A stretch of 64,000 bases of DNA, from the NCBI GenBank assembly GCA_023055505.1, contig JALIRH010000004.1, positions 19,463,368 through 19,527,367 of the forward strand. The letters are read 5' to 3'. Positions within the stretch are counted from its first letter, which is position 1. Every line of letters starts with the position of its first letter. This DNA comes from Callipepla californica brunnescens. Its lineage: Eukaryota > Chordata > Aves > Galliformes > Odontophoridae. Under the pieces are notes generated by a model. It had not been told where the DNA came from and did not search any database. It saw only the letters and a list, made by a program, of their open reading frames with translations. The translations under genes were made by a program, and so were the position numbers. This document shows, piece by piece, positions 1-12,600 of the stretch.

Positions 1-637
1 CTGGGAAAAAAGACTCCTGGAAGAAGTATATATACAAAGCTCTAATTTAAAGATGAGTATAACTCTTCATCTATGTGAATTTGCCTCCCTAAAACTGCCA
101 CACTGATCTGGACACTAAATCAATGATTAAATCAAGTTCTCCGATTTCCACTACTCTGTCCAGCACTATGACTGGCACAGCAGGATTCGGGGGATTTAAT
201 TAGACTCTTCTAGTCATTGACCCCTCTCTTTCAGGCCAGCTTGCATCAGAGCTAGACATAAGAGGCTCAGAATATCTTAATAGCTGCAGAGCAGTCATGG
301 GATTCAAGCTCAAAAAATTAGAAGCAATAATGAAACTCCCAGGTCTATTGTTAGATAACCCTGCTCCAAAGGGCAAAGGAAGCTCAATTATCTCTTGCTT
401 GCAAAGAACCTCTGATGCGTTTTTGCAAGAAAGCAAATCAGCAAACAGATAATGTTTATATTATGGTAGTATATTTTTAAATGAGGCATCACAAGGGTTC
501 TCTATCAGGAGCAAACTACACATTTTGAGATTAGAGAATTATGGGGTATGCCTTACCATTTTATAATCTCTTCTCATTTCCTCCTCAAGACTGAACTGAA
601 GGGACAAAGCATTATAGAGCCTGCACATGTCTCCTAC
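1..637 (-). other. SPTBN5 intron, partial (to next exon off window)
   Basis: No exon pattern or repeat is seen here. A minus-strand open frame at 200-436 has no spectrin features and no flanking splice sites that fit. Confidence 0.7.
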
Positions 638-3600
638 CTTAGCTCTTTCTGCTTCTGCCGGATTTCACGGGACTCAGAATGACCACAGTTCAGCAAGTTT
701 TCTGCCAGCTGCTGGCAAGCCATAACTCTTTTCCCAGTTGCTTCCAATTGGTGTCGGAAAGTGTCATATTTGGCACAAAGTTGCTTTTGAAGGAAATCAA
801 CAAAAAGATTGAGAACTGTTTTTACCAAGTCACACCTTCTGTATGTCAGAGTGACAAGTAACAAGCTGATCACAGAGATGGAGAAACTGCAGAGGAGGAT
901 ATCAAGGACTGGATTTTACTTCCAAAGACAATGAGGAGCTTATGATTGTTAGCAAAACATGAGGTCTGTGATGCAGATGCAAGGCAGAAGCATGATTACT
1001 GGGATAGAAATAAACATATTTTTTTCAGTGTACATTGAATTGCAATTATTAAAATGATGTTTTTACTTTGAGTACAAGTGCTTATTGAGTATTATAACTG
1101 AATTATGTAGTTCAAATTTAAGATACAGGACACAACTTATTTTGAAATAAGTCTTAAAGATTCTGAATGGTTATTAATTTTTAATGAGCTGACTTCATAG
1201 TAATTTCTATGCCACATGAAAATATATGGCTGTAGATGTCCCTACGTAGGATATCCCTGCATAAAGAATTTTCTTCACAGACTCTACAGGTAAACCACAT
1301 CTAAATATCTGGCTGTTAAAAATAGGTAGTTTCCCTATGAGTGTCTGAAAGCTTAAGCATTTTAGCATGCAGCTGCTTCATGCAGGTCAGGCCCCATGGT
1401 AACAGGATACAAAAGTCCAGCAATGCTGCCTGCCTGATGTCACCAGTCAATCATTTCTGCCCACCCCTCACCCTTTTCTATTCCTGTGGTCGCTTTCATT
1501 TTACTTTGTCTTCCAAGTTTTCAAGAACAATGTCAGAAGTCTGACAGCATACAGTTTGGTTGATTTTTGATTGGTTACTCAAAAAACTTACCAAGACATG
1601 CTCATAATCATTTCCGTAGTCTTCAGAGCTGGCTCCTTGTTTCTGCTGAGCAATCCAGTCCTGTAGATCTTCATATTCTCGTAGAAACTCATGCAAGACA
1701 AGAGTCTCATCTAACTTCTTCCCTCTGTTGGGGAAGATAAGAAAATACAATTAGAATAAGGGAGTACAAGAGAAGGGCAATTAAAAACTTTCTTCTTACT
1801 ACCCTCCCAAAATTCTGCTCATCAAGATTCACTGTTCTTAATGAAAGAGCTGACTTTATTTCTCAGGACTGGAAATAATGTTTATAAGACGACAGTTGTC
1901 AGCCAAGTCTGATTCACTGACTGAGGTTTCCAGAAAAGAACAATACCTAGCTGAGCTCTCTCCCTGTTCTGTTTCATTTGTTTGTTTTTAAATGAGAATA
2001 CTTTTTTTTCTTTTTTCTTTTTTCTTTTTTTTCCTGTCTGTCTAAAGATGATAGTAATACTTACAAAAATGAGAAGGAAATATCTCTAAGGTGTACCATG
2101 AAGGCAAGTGGTATGAAAGTCATTCTATGTAATTCTGCCCATGTTACCTATCCATCAAAAGTACTGCAACTTGCTATGTATTTATGATTGTATAGAGCAT
2201 CTTATAATAAAGCCTGACACATGACAGGCCTTGCACAGTAAACAAAACTTTAGAAATTTTAAGCAAATAAATAAATAAACAAATAAAACCTATTACTGAA
2301 ATATTTGTATTTCTTGAGGGCTTAAGTATTCTAATTTTCAGATTTGTTTACTTGTTATGCTACTTGTGGAGCCTCATACCTTTTCTATGTGATTTTTTTG
2401 AGGATCAAAAACCTGAACTGTTCACTTAGGCATTTGTTCATTCCCAACAACAAGCTAGAAGTGTTAAAAAAACCCAAGTACAAGCAAATTGTGTTGTTGT
2501 AACTTGTTTATTTCAAAAGGAGAAAAGAATTGATATAAAAAGTGTATGCCTCATTCAAGAACAAAAGCCTTCTTATAGTAGCAATGGCACTAGCCATAAA
2601 GATAAGCAAAATTTCAATTGCTTTTCAATTGCTTTCCTTCTCTTACGTAGCAAAGTCATTTTCTAGTCATTTTCAGTAAGGAAAACTTTAAAAAACAAGG
2701 CTTACTCCTTTCTTCCCCTTCCAATATCAGATTTCAGTATGCAGGAAAGAAAGTCACAAAAACTGGCATCTCAAATTGTTCCATAGGAGGATGATGAATG
2801 GTGAAGAGGAAACATTTTAGCTTCTATGAATCAAAGCCTAGTCAGCTAGGATTTCAATCAAACATAGTATTCATGGGACAACTTCGACTAGAGTCAGCTA
2901 AGATATATATTTTCTAATTAATACCTTGTTGCTGCTAGTTCCTGCAGCTCACGGAGTTTTGAGTGAACTTGCTCCCTTGGTGCATCAACCTCAACATACT
3001 GGATAGAACCCACTGCAGAAAGATTTTGGACACTTTCATTCAGTTCTTTAATCAGTTCTTGGTAAACAGCAATCTCATGCTCCAGCTCCTGTCAAAGAAA
3101 AGAGTAGAATGTGAGCTGATTGTCCAAGTCTTCCACTATTTCAACTTTTGTGCCCTATTATACCGTAATCAATGGAGACATTAAAAGAGAAGAAAAAGTT
3201 TCTTGAAGCATTTGATATTTCCAGGACTTGATCAACTTCAGGCCATTTTCTTTCAGTATTTTTTTGAAAATTACTTACATGGTATCTAAAAGTTAGCTAG
3301 ATGAATTAGTAATTTCTGATACAGTTAGTCAGAGAAAAATTTTCCTGGAATAATACTTAATATGTATCTTTGATTCTAGGGAAACATAAAACTTCTTTGT
3401 GCATCTGTTGAGACTGAAAAGCAGATATCAGGTCATAGTTTTGGCCTCAAAAAAATAAGATGAGAACATTCCTCATTCTCCTATTTTTCCAAACTGATTT
3501 TATTCCAACCAGAGTAGCACACTGCATCCACCTCTTCTGTCAGTCTATTCATATATGGACATATGTTGATTTGAGCCGTCTTTTAGATGGTGGGACACTT

Positions 3601-6600
3601 AAGTATCAAGGAAACATAACATTTTTAAAAAGGAATATCGAAAGATTCTGTCAGCCCACAGAATTTGAGAGATTCCTTGACCTCCCCTGCTACTAACTGT
3701 CAGATAGATGAAGTAGAAGAAAGAAATATTTGAGTGATTTAAGTGCAGGAAAGAAGAAATATTTTTCTACCTACAAATCTGAAATATAGTCTCTAAGTTG
3801 CTGGTTTGTGTAAACAGCATTGAACTCAAGGATCAGCTGCCATGGGAGCTACAGATTCACTGAGGTTTAAGCTTTCCTGAGGGGTTAAAAGCACTCCCAG
3901 CAATGAACAGAAAACTTCTGATTTTTTCACAGCTCATTTTTATAGCTTCAAAATCTTGCCTCTCAAACTTGTTTTCATGCTCAGAATATTTGTGGAAGGC
4001 AATCAAGAACATTCCAGATACTGGAATGCATGGTGTTGGTCACTAAAATGTGCATCTTGCAGCCTGGTATATTATACGCATTGCTCTCAGGCTCAGACCA
4101 TGACATGCAAACAAAGAAGATTCTAGCTTTGTTAAAAAAAAAAAATATATATATATATCCTAATGGATCCATAAATTAAAATATTATGGCAGTCATTCCT
4201 TCCTGAAGCAACATAGCAACTCAATTCCTTTATCACAGATGCAAACTTTGAATATATTTTATTTAATATTTTTTGAGAATTACTAAAAAGTGTCTGAAAT
4301 ACCTTATGTTTCTTGAGGAGTTTCCTTGTGCCATCTTCATCCTTACCATAGTCCTTACTCATCACAAGGGGACGCTTTTCTGCTATCCAAGCCTCCAGGT
4401 CTGAAGTATTCATTAGAAACTATCAGTTAAAGAAAAAGCAAAATAATGTCTGTGTCAACTTCCATAATATTCATGTTATTCTTTTAACCTAAGAAATTTG
4501 AAGCGGAGGGTGCACAATAATTTCTACTGTAACATCATATTGAATAACAAATAAAGACTATTTAATCCTATGGACTACTATTCCACATGACTATACTAAG
4601 TTTCAGGAATCTTAGAAGAAGCTGGGTGTTCATAAGACATGAAGTCGGGGAGACTTCATTAGCTTTGCCAAATCCTTGAAAAAATGCTTTCTAAATGGTG
4701 TTTAATTTATAGAATTCTTTTATAAATTTGAACCTATTATGAGGATTTTATACATACTGTTGCTCTTTCAAATCATATGAAGGAAGCCACGGATGTAAGA
4801 GGTCAGTGCAAGATAACTTAGGTCTTCCTCCAAGCATCAAAGCTCTGGTGATAGATTTCTGAGGATTTCAAACCACCTATAAAGATCAGGCTTCATAAAG
4901 TCTACAGTATGGACAGCTGTTTACACATGTGGAGGAAATTAGATCCACATGATCAAATTCTCTAGGGAACATACTTAAGGTGGACCGGTGAGCATTGTGC
5001 AAATAATGTTGCATCTAAAAATCTACCTATGTCATCTGAGGAACTGTAGTCTAAATGACCAACTGAAGACTCAGTAAAGTTTGGATTATCCAGAGTCATG
5101 TTTGTAATTTTTTTTTTAAAGCAGGCTAAAAGTATGGTTCATTATCTTGTTGAAGTAATAGGATCAAACTTTCTTTAATTTTCTTTAAGTAGAATGGCTT
5201 GATACTGGTCTCTGAGCATAATTTTGTTGCCTGGAAAAGACATAGACTGGAAGGCACAGTAGTTCCTTTCTTTTCTGATATACTTTCCATTGATTAAATC
5301 AAAGCGTGACACTGAATAAAGATACTAAAGAAGGAGCTTCTGCTTGGAGAAATGAGTGTCCTACACATATCCATAAGTTATGGGAATGGAGTCCAAGCCA
5401 AACATGTAGCACACCAGCTCTATACTGGTGACTAGCAGCCCAACCCTCCATTCCCATGAGTCTGGTCCCATGAGACAGAGCTGAAGTAAATTCCAAGCCC
5501 ATTAAAGGGAGAGATTTACGCTGTCTTGTTATTCACTTCTGATCCTCTTGTTTGTTTGAAAAAGCTACTATGGGAATAATATTTACCTCTTGGAAGCCAA
5601 CTGAGTGCTGCAGCTGCTTCATTCTTTCCTCACAGGCTTTCTCCAGGCCCTGCCAGGCAGTTACAAGTTCCTGGCACTTCTCATTTATTTTCTGAGCTGA
5701 TGGATGCTGACTTACAATCATAGACCTTCCTTTATCCAGGACCCGCTGGACTTGTTGTTTGTGGGCATTCACTTCTGCCTGAAATTCCTGGGGATGAGAA
5801 AAAATAAAAATGAGGAAGAAAGGAAGGATATGTGAAGATAAAGTGCAGTAAGTTTAGAACTAAAATAGAATGAGAACATGAGAGTCAAAATATTTCACCC
5901 AAACCACTGCACAAAGCAAACACTTAATTTTTTCTATTTGGTGTGAAGTACACTAGCTTTTTATCCATCTTTAATGGGAAGAGCCATAAGCTTTCTCAGA
6001 ATGAGAACACTGTAAAATATGTCAAATTTTGCAGGTCCTACAGGAATCCCTTGTTAGCCCTGGAAATCACACTACTCTGCTGACTTGTCTCAGTGTGTTG
6101 GAGTCATATTTCAGTGAGCGCTGAACTAGATTTTGCTTGTAACAGCCTCCCTGGAGCTAAAGCAGAATTATGCAGGTGCTGGTTTGCAGGCTGTGGTGAT
6201 GTGCAATGTGCCAACAAGCTATCATAAACTTGGTGATTGGAGATACCTTGTGTTTTTGCAACAGACTTTGAGCCACATCCAAGGACTTCCCACAGTTGGT
6301 GGAATTGGCAATAGGCAATCGCTCATTAATCCAGTTCAACTCCATGTCATGGTAATGGTAGAACTCATAAAGATCCACTGCAGCTTCCAGCAGCTTACGC
6401 CTCTCATCAAGAGGTGCTTGCAAAGACTCAAACCTAGGGGTCATTCATTAGAATATGTATGTTAAACAAAGCTTTAACCCAACCCTGACAAGGGAATCAG
6501 GCTACGATATCACAGTGATGATTTTAGAACACTGGATACTTCTTTCCAATTAAATTTCAAATATTAGTAGTATTGGCTGTATATACAAAAACTCCTCCTC

Positions 6601-9600
6601 CAGAAGGTTACTTTTGGCAAGTATGGAATGGATTTGACCATGGCACAGGAAGTGGGAACAGAGCTTTATGAAGCTGTGATACTCATGACAAGCTCATGAC
6701 AATTATTGGTTATAATACAGCCTGGCATGGGTTATGCCTGCTGCAGTAGATAGTCCCAATGCCCAGTTAATAACTCTCTCACATTTCTAATGTAAACCTA
6801 TGTTTAAATGGGAAAACAGTTAACACACTATCCATGCCTCAGTTTCCAGACATTTAATTATTGCTGCTTGGAAGAAAGAGAATTTCTGTCAACTTTTTAT
6901 TTTAGACTTAAAACAGTAAATGCAAACAGAGGAGAAAAAATACTTTTTCATTTTTGAAAAAACTGTCCTGTGACATTTTAAGGGAGTTAGTCACTACTGA
7001 ATGATGGTCACTGCACATTTTAGCAAGCAACTGGATGACCCATGGGTAAACAAAGGACCAGAGTTGGAGTGAAGCAGGCACAGAGCCAACTTTATTCCAG
7101 TAATAAAGGTTGAAGACTATGACCCAGCAGCTGTGCAGGTATAGACCAGAGCGGTACTGTAGCGGAACTAACAGGATAGATCATTTCTGAATATGGGTCC
7201 AACTTAATCAACAGAAAGATATTTTCTAGAAGGTGGAACAAAAGATGTGATATGACATTAGGAATGGAAATAAACAGAGAGTGACACCTCACCTTTTTAG
7301 GTATTTTTGAGTTTCATCCAGAATTCTCTGGGAGTCAAAGTGATTGGTGGCCATTTTCATTGCATGAGACACAATAGAATTCATCTTCTCTGCCAGCTCG
7401 TGTGTCTCATTTTCCAGCTGCCTGTGCTGCTTGAGTAGATCACGGCTGGAGCGCAAATCATGGCCTGTCTCTGCTTCCTGAAGAACCTTCTCAATTTTCT
7501 CTATCTTCCTTTTGGCATCCTATAGGGAAAAGGTTACTGCTCTCTTCCACTGTTGTACTGACCTTGAAACATCGTTTCCTTTCATTCAGCTCTTCCCATG
7601 GCAGCTTCTCAGATACAGTGTTTAAATCCCTTTGTCATTTTGTGGTAACACCAGCCAGGTGCCTTCAAGAGGCATCTCCTGGGAATATTTGCTTTTCTCT
7701 CCGATTTGGAGTATTTCTGAGTTACTTAAGTACACATCTACAAAAACATCTTTTTCAACCTTTTTCAGATGCAAAGAAATCTCCTTTGGCTTCAAAGTTT
7801 AGCATTTAAATCCAATACAACAGCAGTTTAAACCCTAATTACACACTGATACCTGGAAATGGCTTCAGAGCATAGTTTTCCTTTCACAAAAATTGCCAGA
7901 ATTTCTTTTTTAATATAATGCTGTCCCTTAGACCTCTATACTGACTCAAAACTCGTATGTTTTTTTGCACAGTCTTGGGCAGTGCAGAGAGCTCTGGTTG
8001 CTTGCACAGTCTGAGACAGCCAGATGTAGTGCTGAGCCTGAGTTTGGTAGCTTTGCATCTTGGTGCTGGCTATCCTTGTAGCTTTAGAGAGAGCTTGGTT
8101 AGCCTTATACTAGGTTTTCTCTCCTGAGACTGTAGACAGTGATCTGTCTTGTGTCCAAACACCTTAAAACATGCTTTTATGTGCAAAGTATTCTGTTTTT
8201 TTAAATTATTATTATTTTTATTATTATTATTATTATTTAAGGAACATTAATTATCAACAGAGTAACCAGATTCCTGTGTTAGCTCTCCCCTCTGCACCCC
8301 ACCACTTCCTGACCTGCAGCAGTTCCATGAGTTGTTCTTGCTGCCCAGCTTGTCTTAGCTTGTCACCTCGTTCAATCATCTTCCCATACAGTTCCTTCCA
8401 CTTCTTCTCTAGCTCTGACATCTTCTTTTGGATAGAAGCTGCAGCATAATGGTCATCTTGAATCAGCTGATTTCCTTTCTGGAGAAACAGAGCACATCAC
8501 ATTATTATTATTATTATTATTATTATTAATATCCAATCAATGTTGTGAAGTTTGGGACCAAGTGAAAGACTCAGCTTCAAAAAATGTCTTCACCTTCACC
8601 AGTGTTGCAAAGTGCTTCTCATTAGCCAGCATTTCCTTCTCAGCAGCCTCATGCCACTTCAGTTTGCGCAAAACATTTGTTGGATCACGATAGGATTCGT
8701 CAGATGCAATCTTGTACTTCTCTTCCATCCAGATCAAAAGCTCAGCAGCATCACGGTTGAACTCCTTACAGAAACAGATAGGATTAAATAGATTTAATTT
8801 CTGGTTTTGCACGGATTTGCAGTGCATCCTTGCCACTAGGGTAAAGTCCTGATTTTTTTTTGTATGAAAGTTGTTCTGTGTAATCAATGTTTTTAATTAA
8901 GAATTTATGATATTGAAACATTGTTAAGGTCTTAAGTTCTCAGGGTAGTATCTTTTAGTACCTCTTTTATCACAGTTACTAATCTGTTGAAAGCAAAGGT
9001 TTGCATTTTTGACAGACTTTTTTAACCATATGTGGTCTCACTCTCCAGTACAACTTTGTATCTCAGCACAGGAAGCTAAATACTTCTCAAAAGTACAACT
9101 AATATTAATTATTGTATAAAGTCAGCATAAGGTGGTGTGTCCCAATTACGTACTGTATGCTTTTAGTAGATGTTTCCATGCAGGCTGAACAATCACAGAA
9201 TGGCTTGGTTTGGAAGAGACCTCAAGGATCATAATTCTCCAACCCTCCTGCCACAGGCAGGGCCACCAACCTCCCCATTTAATACTAAACCAAGCTTCCC
9301 AGGGCCCCATCAATAATTATACTTTACTTCTATACATTTATTCATAAACATTCTGAGTGAAACAACGTAGCAAATGAAATCCAGGGAATGTAGAGTGAAA
9401 GATCTTTCCCCAGGAGAAGGTGAATGAGCTTCATTCCATCTGCAAGGCTAACCTAATTTCTGAAGAGCTTATTCAAATACTAGCATTGTCCCTTCCAGGT
9501 TTAGGAAGTGTACTTTCAGTGAAACTTTTGAAAGATCAACTGATCTAGTTGTTTCATTATGTTGGCAGCCCATCACAAATTAAGCTAAATGCACTGTAGC

Positions 9601-12600
9601 TTTTAAAACATTTTTTAAAAGTGTTAATATCAAAGTTAGTATGCATTAGGTATTCTCCCTCATTACATTCATCTAGAGTGAAAGGTGAACTTGTGCCAAA
9701 TGAACACTCAGAAAAATAGTAAGGAGCAGAATAAACTTGTCCTGTGGACAAAACTTTCTGTTGATATTTTTCATTTGATGTCTCAGTTTTTGGCTATTAA
9801 TCTTGCTATAGTTATAGTTTGATAAGATCTAACCCCTACACATCACCTCATCCTTGGAAAGTGACATTTTCATTCTCACAACCAAAGGGAAAGTGAAAAG
9901 TGAGCTGCAGTATAAATGCTCAGCAGTTTGAGATTTGTCCCATGCTAGGATGAACAGTAAGCTTACTTCATATATGCTTAACTTAATCTGCTTGTCATTT
10001 TACCTGCAGCTGCAGGGAATCCAGCAAAGTCTGTTTTCTCCTGGAATTGCTTTTTATCAGCCGTTCCCATCTTTGCCGGAGTGTATCCATTTTCTCTTTA
10101 ATACTACCAAATAAAAAGAGCAAGTCCAATGTTGTAATGGTCATATGGGTCCATGATTCTTCTGTATTTATTCATCTCATATGTTTTCAATCTTGTTCAT
10201 ACATTTGTTGATGGAAGGGACATATAGCCCTGTCCTTGTGTGGCTCATCTGAAAACCAGCTACTGCTTTTCAGCTACCCTAGATTTTCTTTTTGTATAGC
10301 TGTGTTCCATTAGTGAATTGCAGTCATGTAAGTTTGATTAAAACACTTCGACCTTTTATTCTACCCAAATATTCCACTGTAACTAGTAATTTTATTTGTG
10401 ATACAAGTGCTGTGAGGATCTGGAATAGCCTTGTAATGATAGTAGAGTTGGCAAGAAACCTTGGTTTTAACAGTAGTTTTATGAATTTGTGGAGGAAAGA
10501 TGTTATCATTTGTAATAACAAAGCATGGACTGTTTGAAACAAGATGTCCATTCTGACCCTATATTTCTAATTCTTATTTTTGCAGAAGTCCCCTTTACTA
10601 TACTCTAGTGAATTTATAGATGACACTTCATATTCCACTACAATATGAAGAAGTTGTTCCTGATGTGTCAGTATTTCCTTACAAAGTCATTTATAACTTT
10701 TAACAGCAAACACATTAGTTCTAATACATAATACTGGTAAGTGAGGTAATATTTTAATTATGCAGACATTTAATGTACTTATGTTGAAGCGATCTTAATA
10801 CTGTTACCTTATAATAAAAGAATTGTTCTGAAGTTCTGTAAAATGCCACTTTTAACATAACTCATCAGACTCACTTGTCCTGAGAACAGAAGATGATTTA
10901 TCTTTTTTAAATATAATCTTTTCCCTGCCCTAATTCAGCAGATCACAGCCTGGAATCATATCACGGTTGGCGCTGGAATATCATTGGGTTCCAACTCCCT
11001 CTCAGGGACACCTAGACCAGGTTGCTCAAAGCCCTATCCAGCCTGGCCTTGAACACCTCTGGGGGTGAGGCATCCACAACTTTCCTAGACAACCATCCCC
11101 ACTGTAAAGGATTTCTTCCGGATATGTAATCTAAATCTACCCTCTTTTCTACTTTGACTCCATCGTCTCTTGTCCTTAGAGATTAATTGAATCCTGCCTC
11201 AAGAGAAAAGATTTCAGTGTCAATCTGATCATTTATTAATGCTAAATGCTTTCAGTGGAATTACTGTTTTTACTACCTCTCTCTTTGAACAAAAAGGAAG
11301 AGGGAATCTGGACTTACGTGTGAGATGCAAAGTGCCCACTTTTTATTAGGTCTGTGCCATTTTCATTAAATGCTTCAATTCGTCTCTTTAGCACCAAAAG
11401 CAGTTGTTCAAATTCTTGATGTTGCTTCTGCAGGCTTCGAACAGCATCTACATGATCCTGCATTTAAGAAAGAAAATTTGATCATGTTTTTCACTAGCTA
11501 TATGTTTTTCCTGTAGCAATAAAAAGAAAGTTGGTCCTTACTTTTTCCCTTCTCTTTTAGAGATGGACACACTGTACATTTAGCACATGTCTAGGTGTTT
11601 ATACATATATATCTATAATTGAGTATAACGCACTGTGTGTATGTATCGCTTATAAACAAGCAATAAGTGTGCTTAGGCTTGCGTCATATCTGTTTAACCT
11701 GTCATATGTTTATTACTACATTACAGTTCCATTTTCACTTTTTAAGAAAATCTGTATTCTGCATGTGGCCTAGCATATCCATTATTAAGCAACATCTTTA
11801 TTCCATTTAGTTGGTCCCAAAATAACAAACTCTTTCAGCTGAAGATAGAAAAGGTGTTTTCAACTTTCATTGATCCTGTGAATATTGTCCACATTTTTTT
11901 TCCTTCATTGCTTTAACATTTTAAAAATACTCAATGACAAGAAAAAAATCAATTTTATTTAAACTCAGGTTTCTATTTTGGTGAAAAAATATTAATAATT
12001 ATGCTTAAGCTCAAAAGCCTTTTTTTTTTTTTTTTTTTTTGCATTAGCCACCCAGTTTGTGACTCAACTGTATATTTAAATAATCTGTCATGCAAACACA
12101 ATAACAGATCACAACTCTAGTTGCTTTTTAAAATGTTTTTGAGACAAGCCTCATTTGCATTACGATGAGTAAGGACATAAGAACACAAATAAGAACCTGA
12201 CAGTCTAGTTTCAAAGTATGAAAATTCCATGACCATAAGAATGAGGAAGCTGATCTAATTAAGAGAAATGTGCGACTCCCTGAATGGGAAGTAAGAAGAA
12301 ACAAGATCAGCTGCTGTACATACCCCAAGATCATCACCCCGGAGAAAGGCCTCATGGCTAGAAAGGGCAGCATTGATACGGTCTCCCTCCCTGCTGAATT
12401 TCTGCAATTCCAAGCCATCCTGCAGCTTTTTCCGTCGCTGTTCCCACATGCTTTCCAGTTCTTTGTTCTCGTGGGCAAGTCTCTCCACAGACAGATGAAC
12501 ATCTCTGGTCCTGCTGTTACTGGGTTGTTTTTGGATTACTTTATGCCCAAGTTCTTCTAGCTGCAGAAATCTTCCCAGGGAATGAAAAGTGAGACCTCAG

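Larger units (their letters stand above)
784..8313 (-). other. SPTBN5 introns between exons 28 and 21
   Basis: Introns at 784-1591, 1725-2924, 3089-4302, 4420-5586, 5788-6246, 6434-7292 and 7520-8313. They are AT-rich with homopolymer runs (for example the T-rich run 2001-2033) and no transposon that I recognise. The intron at 7520-8313 ends in an ATT array next to exon 21. Confidence 0.75.
8765..12323 (-). other. SPTBN5 introns between exons 20 and 17
   Basis: Introns at 8765-10003, 10104-11317 and 11458-12323. The first two each hold a CR1 fragment. The third holds a run of 21 T at 12020-12040. Nothing else is recognisable. Confidence 0.75.

Noticed and set aside
6133..6465. 110-codon plus-strand open frame
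   Set aside because: Mirror frame of SPTBN5 exon 23.
12128..12502. 124-codon minus-strand open frame
   Set aside because: Alternative frame over SPTBN5 exon 17; the spectrin helix pattern is in another frame.
12545..12570. Acceptor at CTGCAG ending SPTBN5 exon 17 at 12560
   Set aside because: It has a better consensus, but the phase would not match exon 16; moving to 12570 restores the frame and the expected residues.
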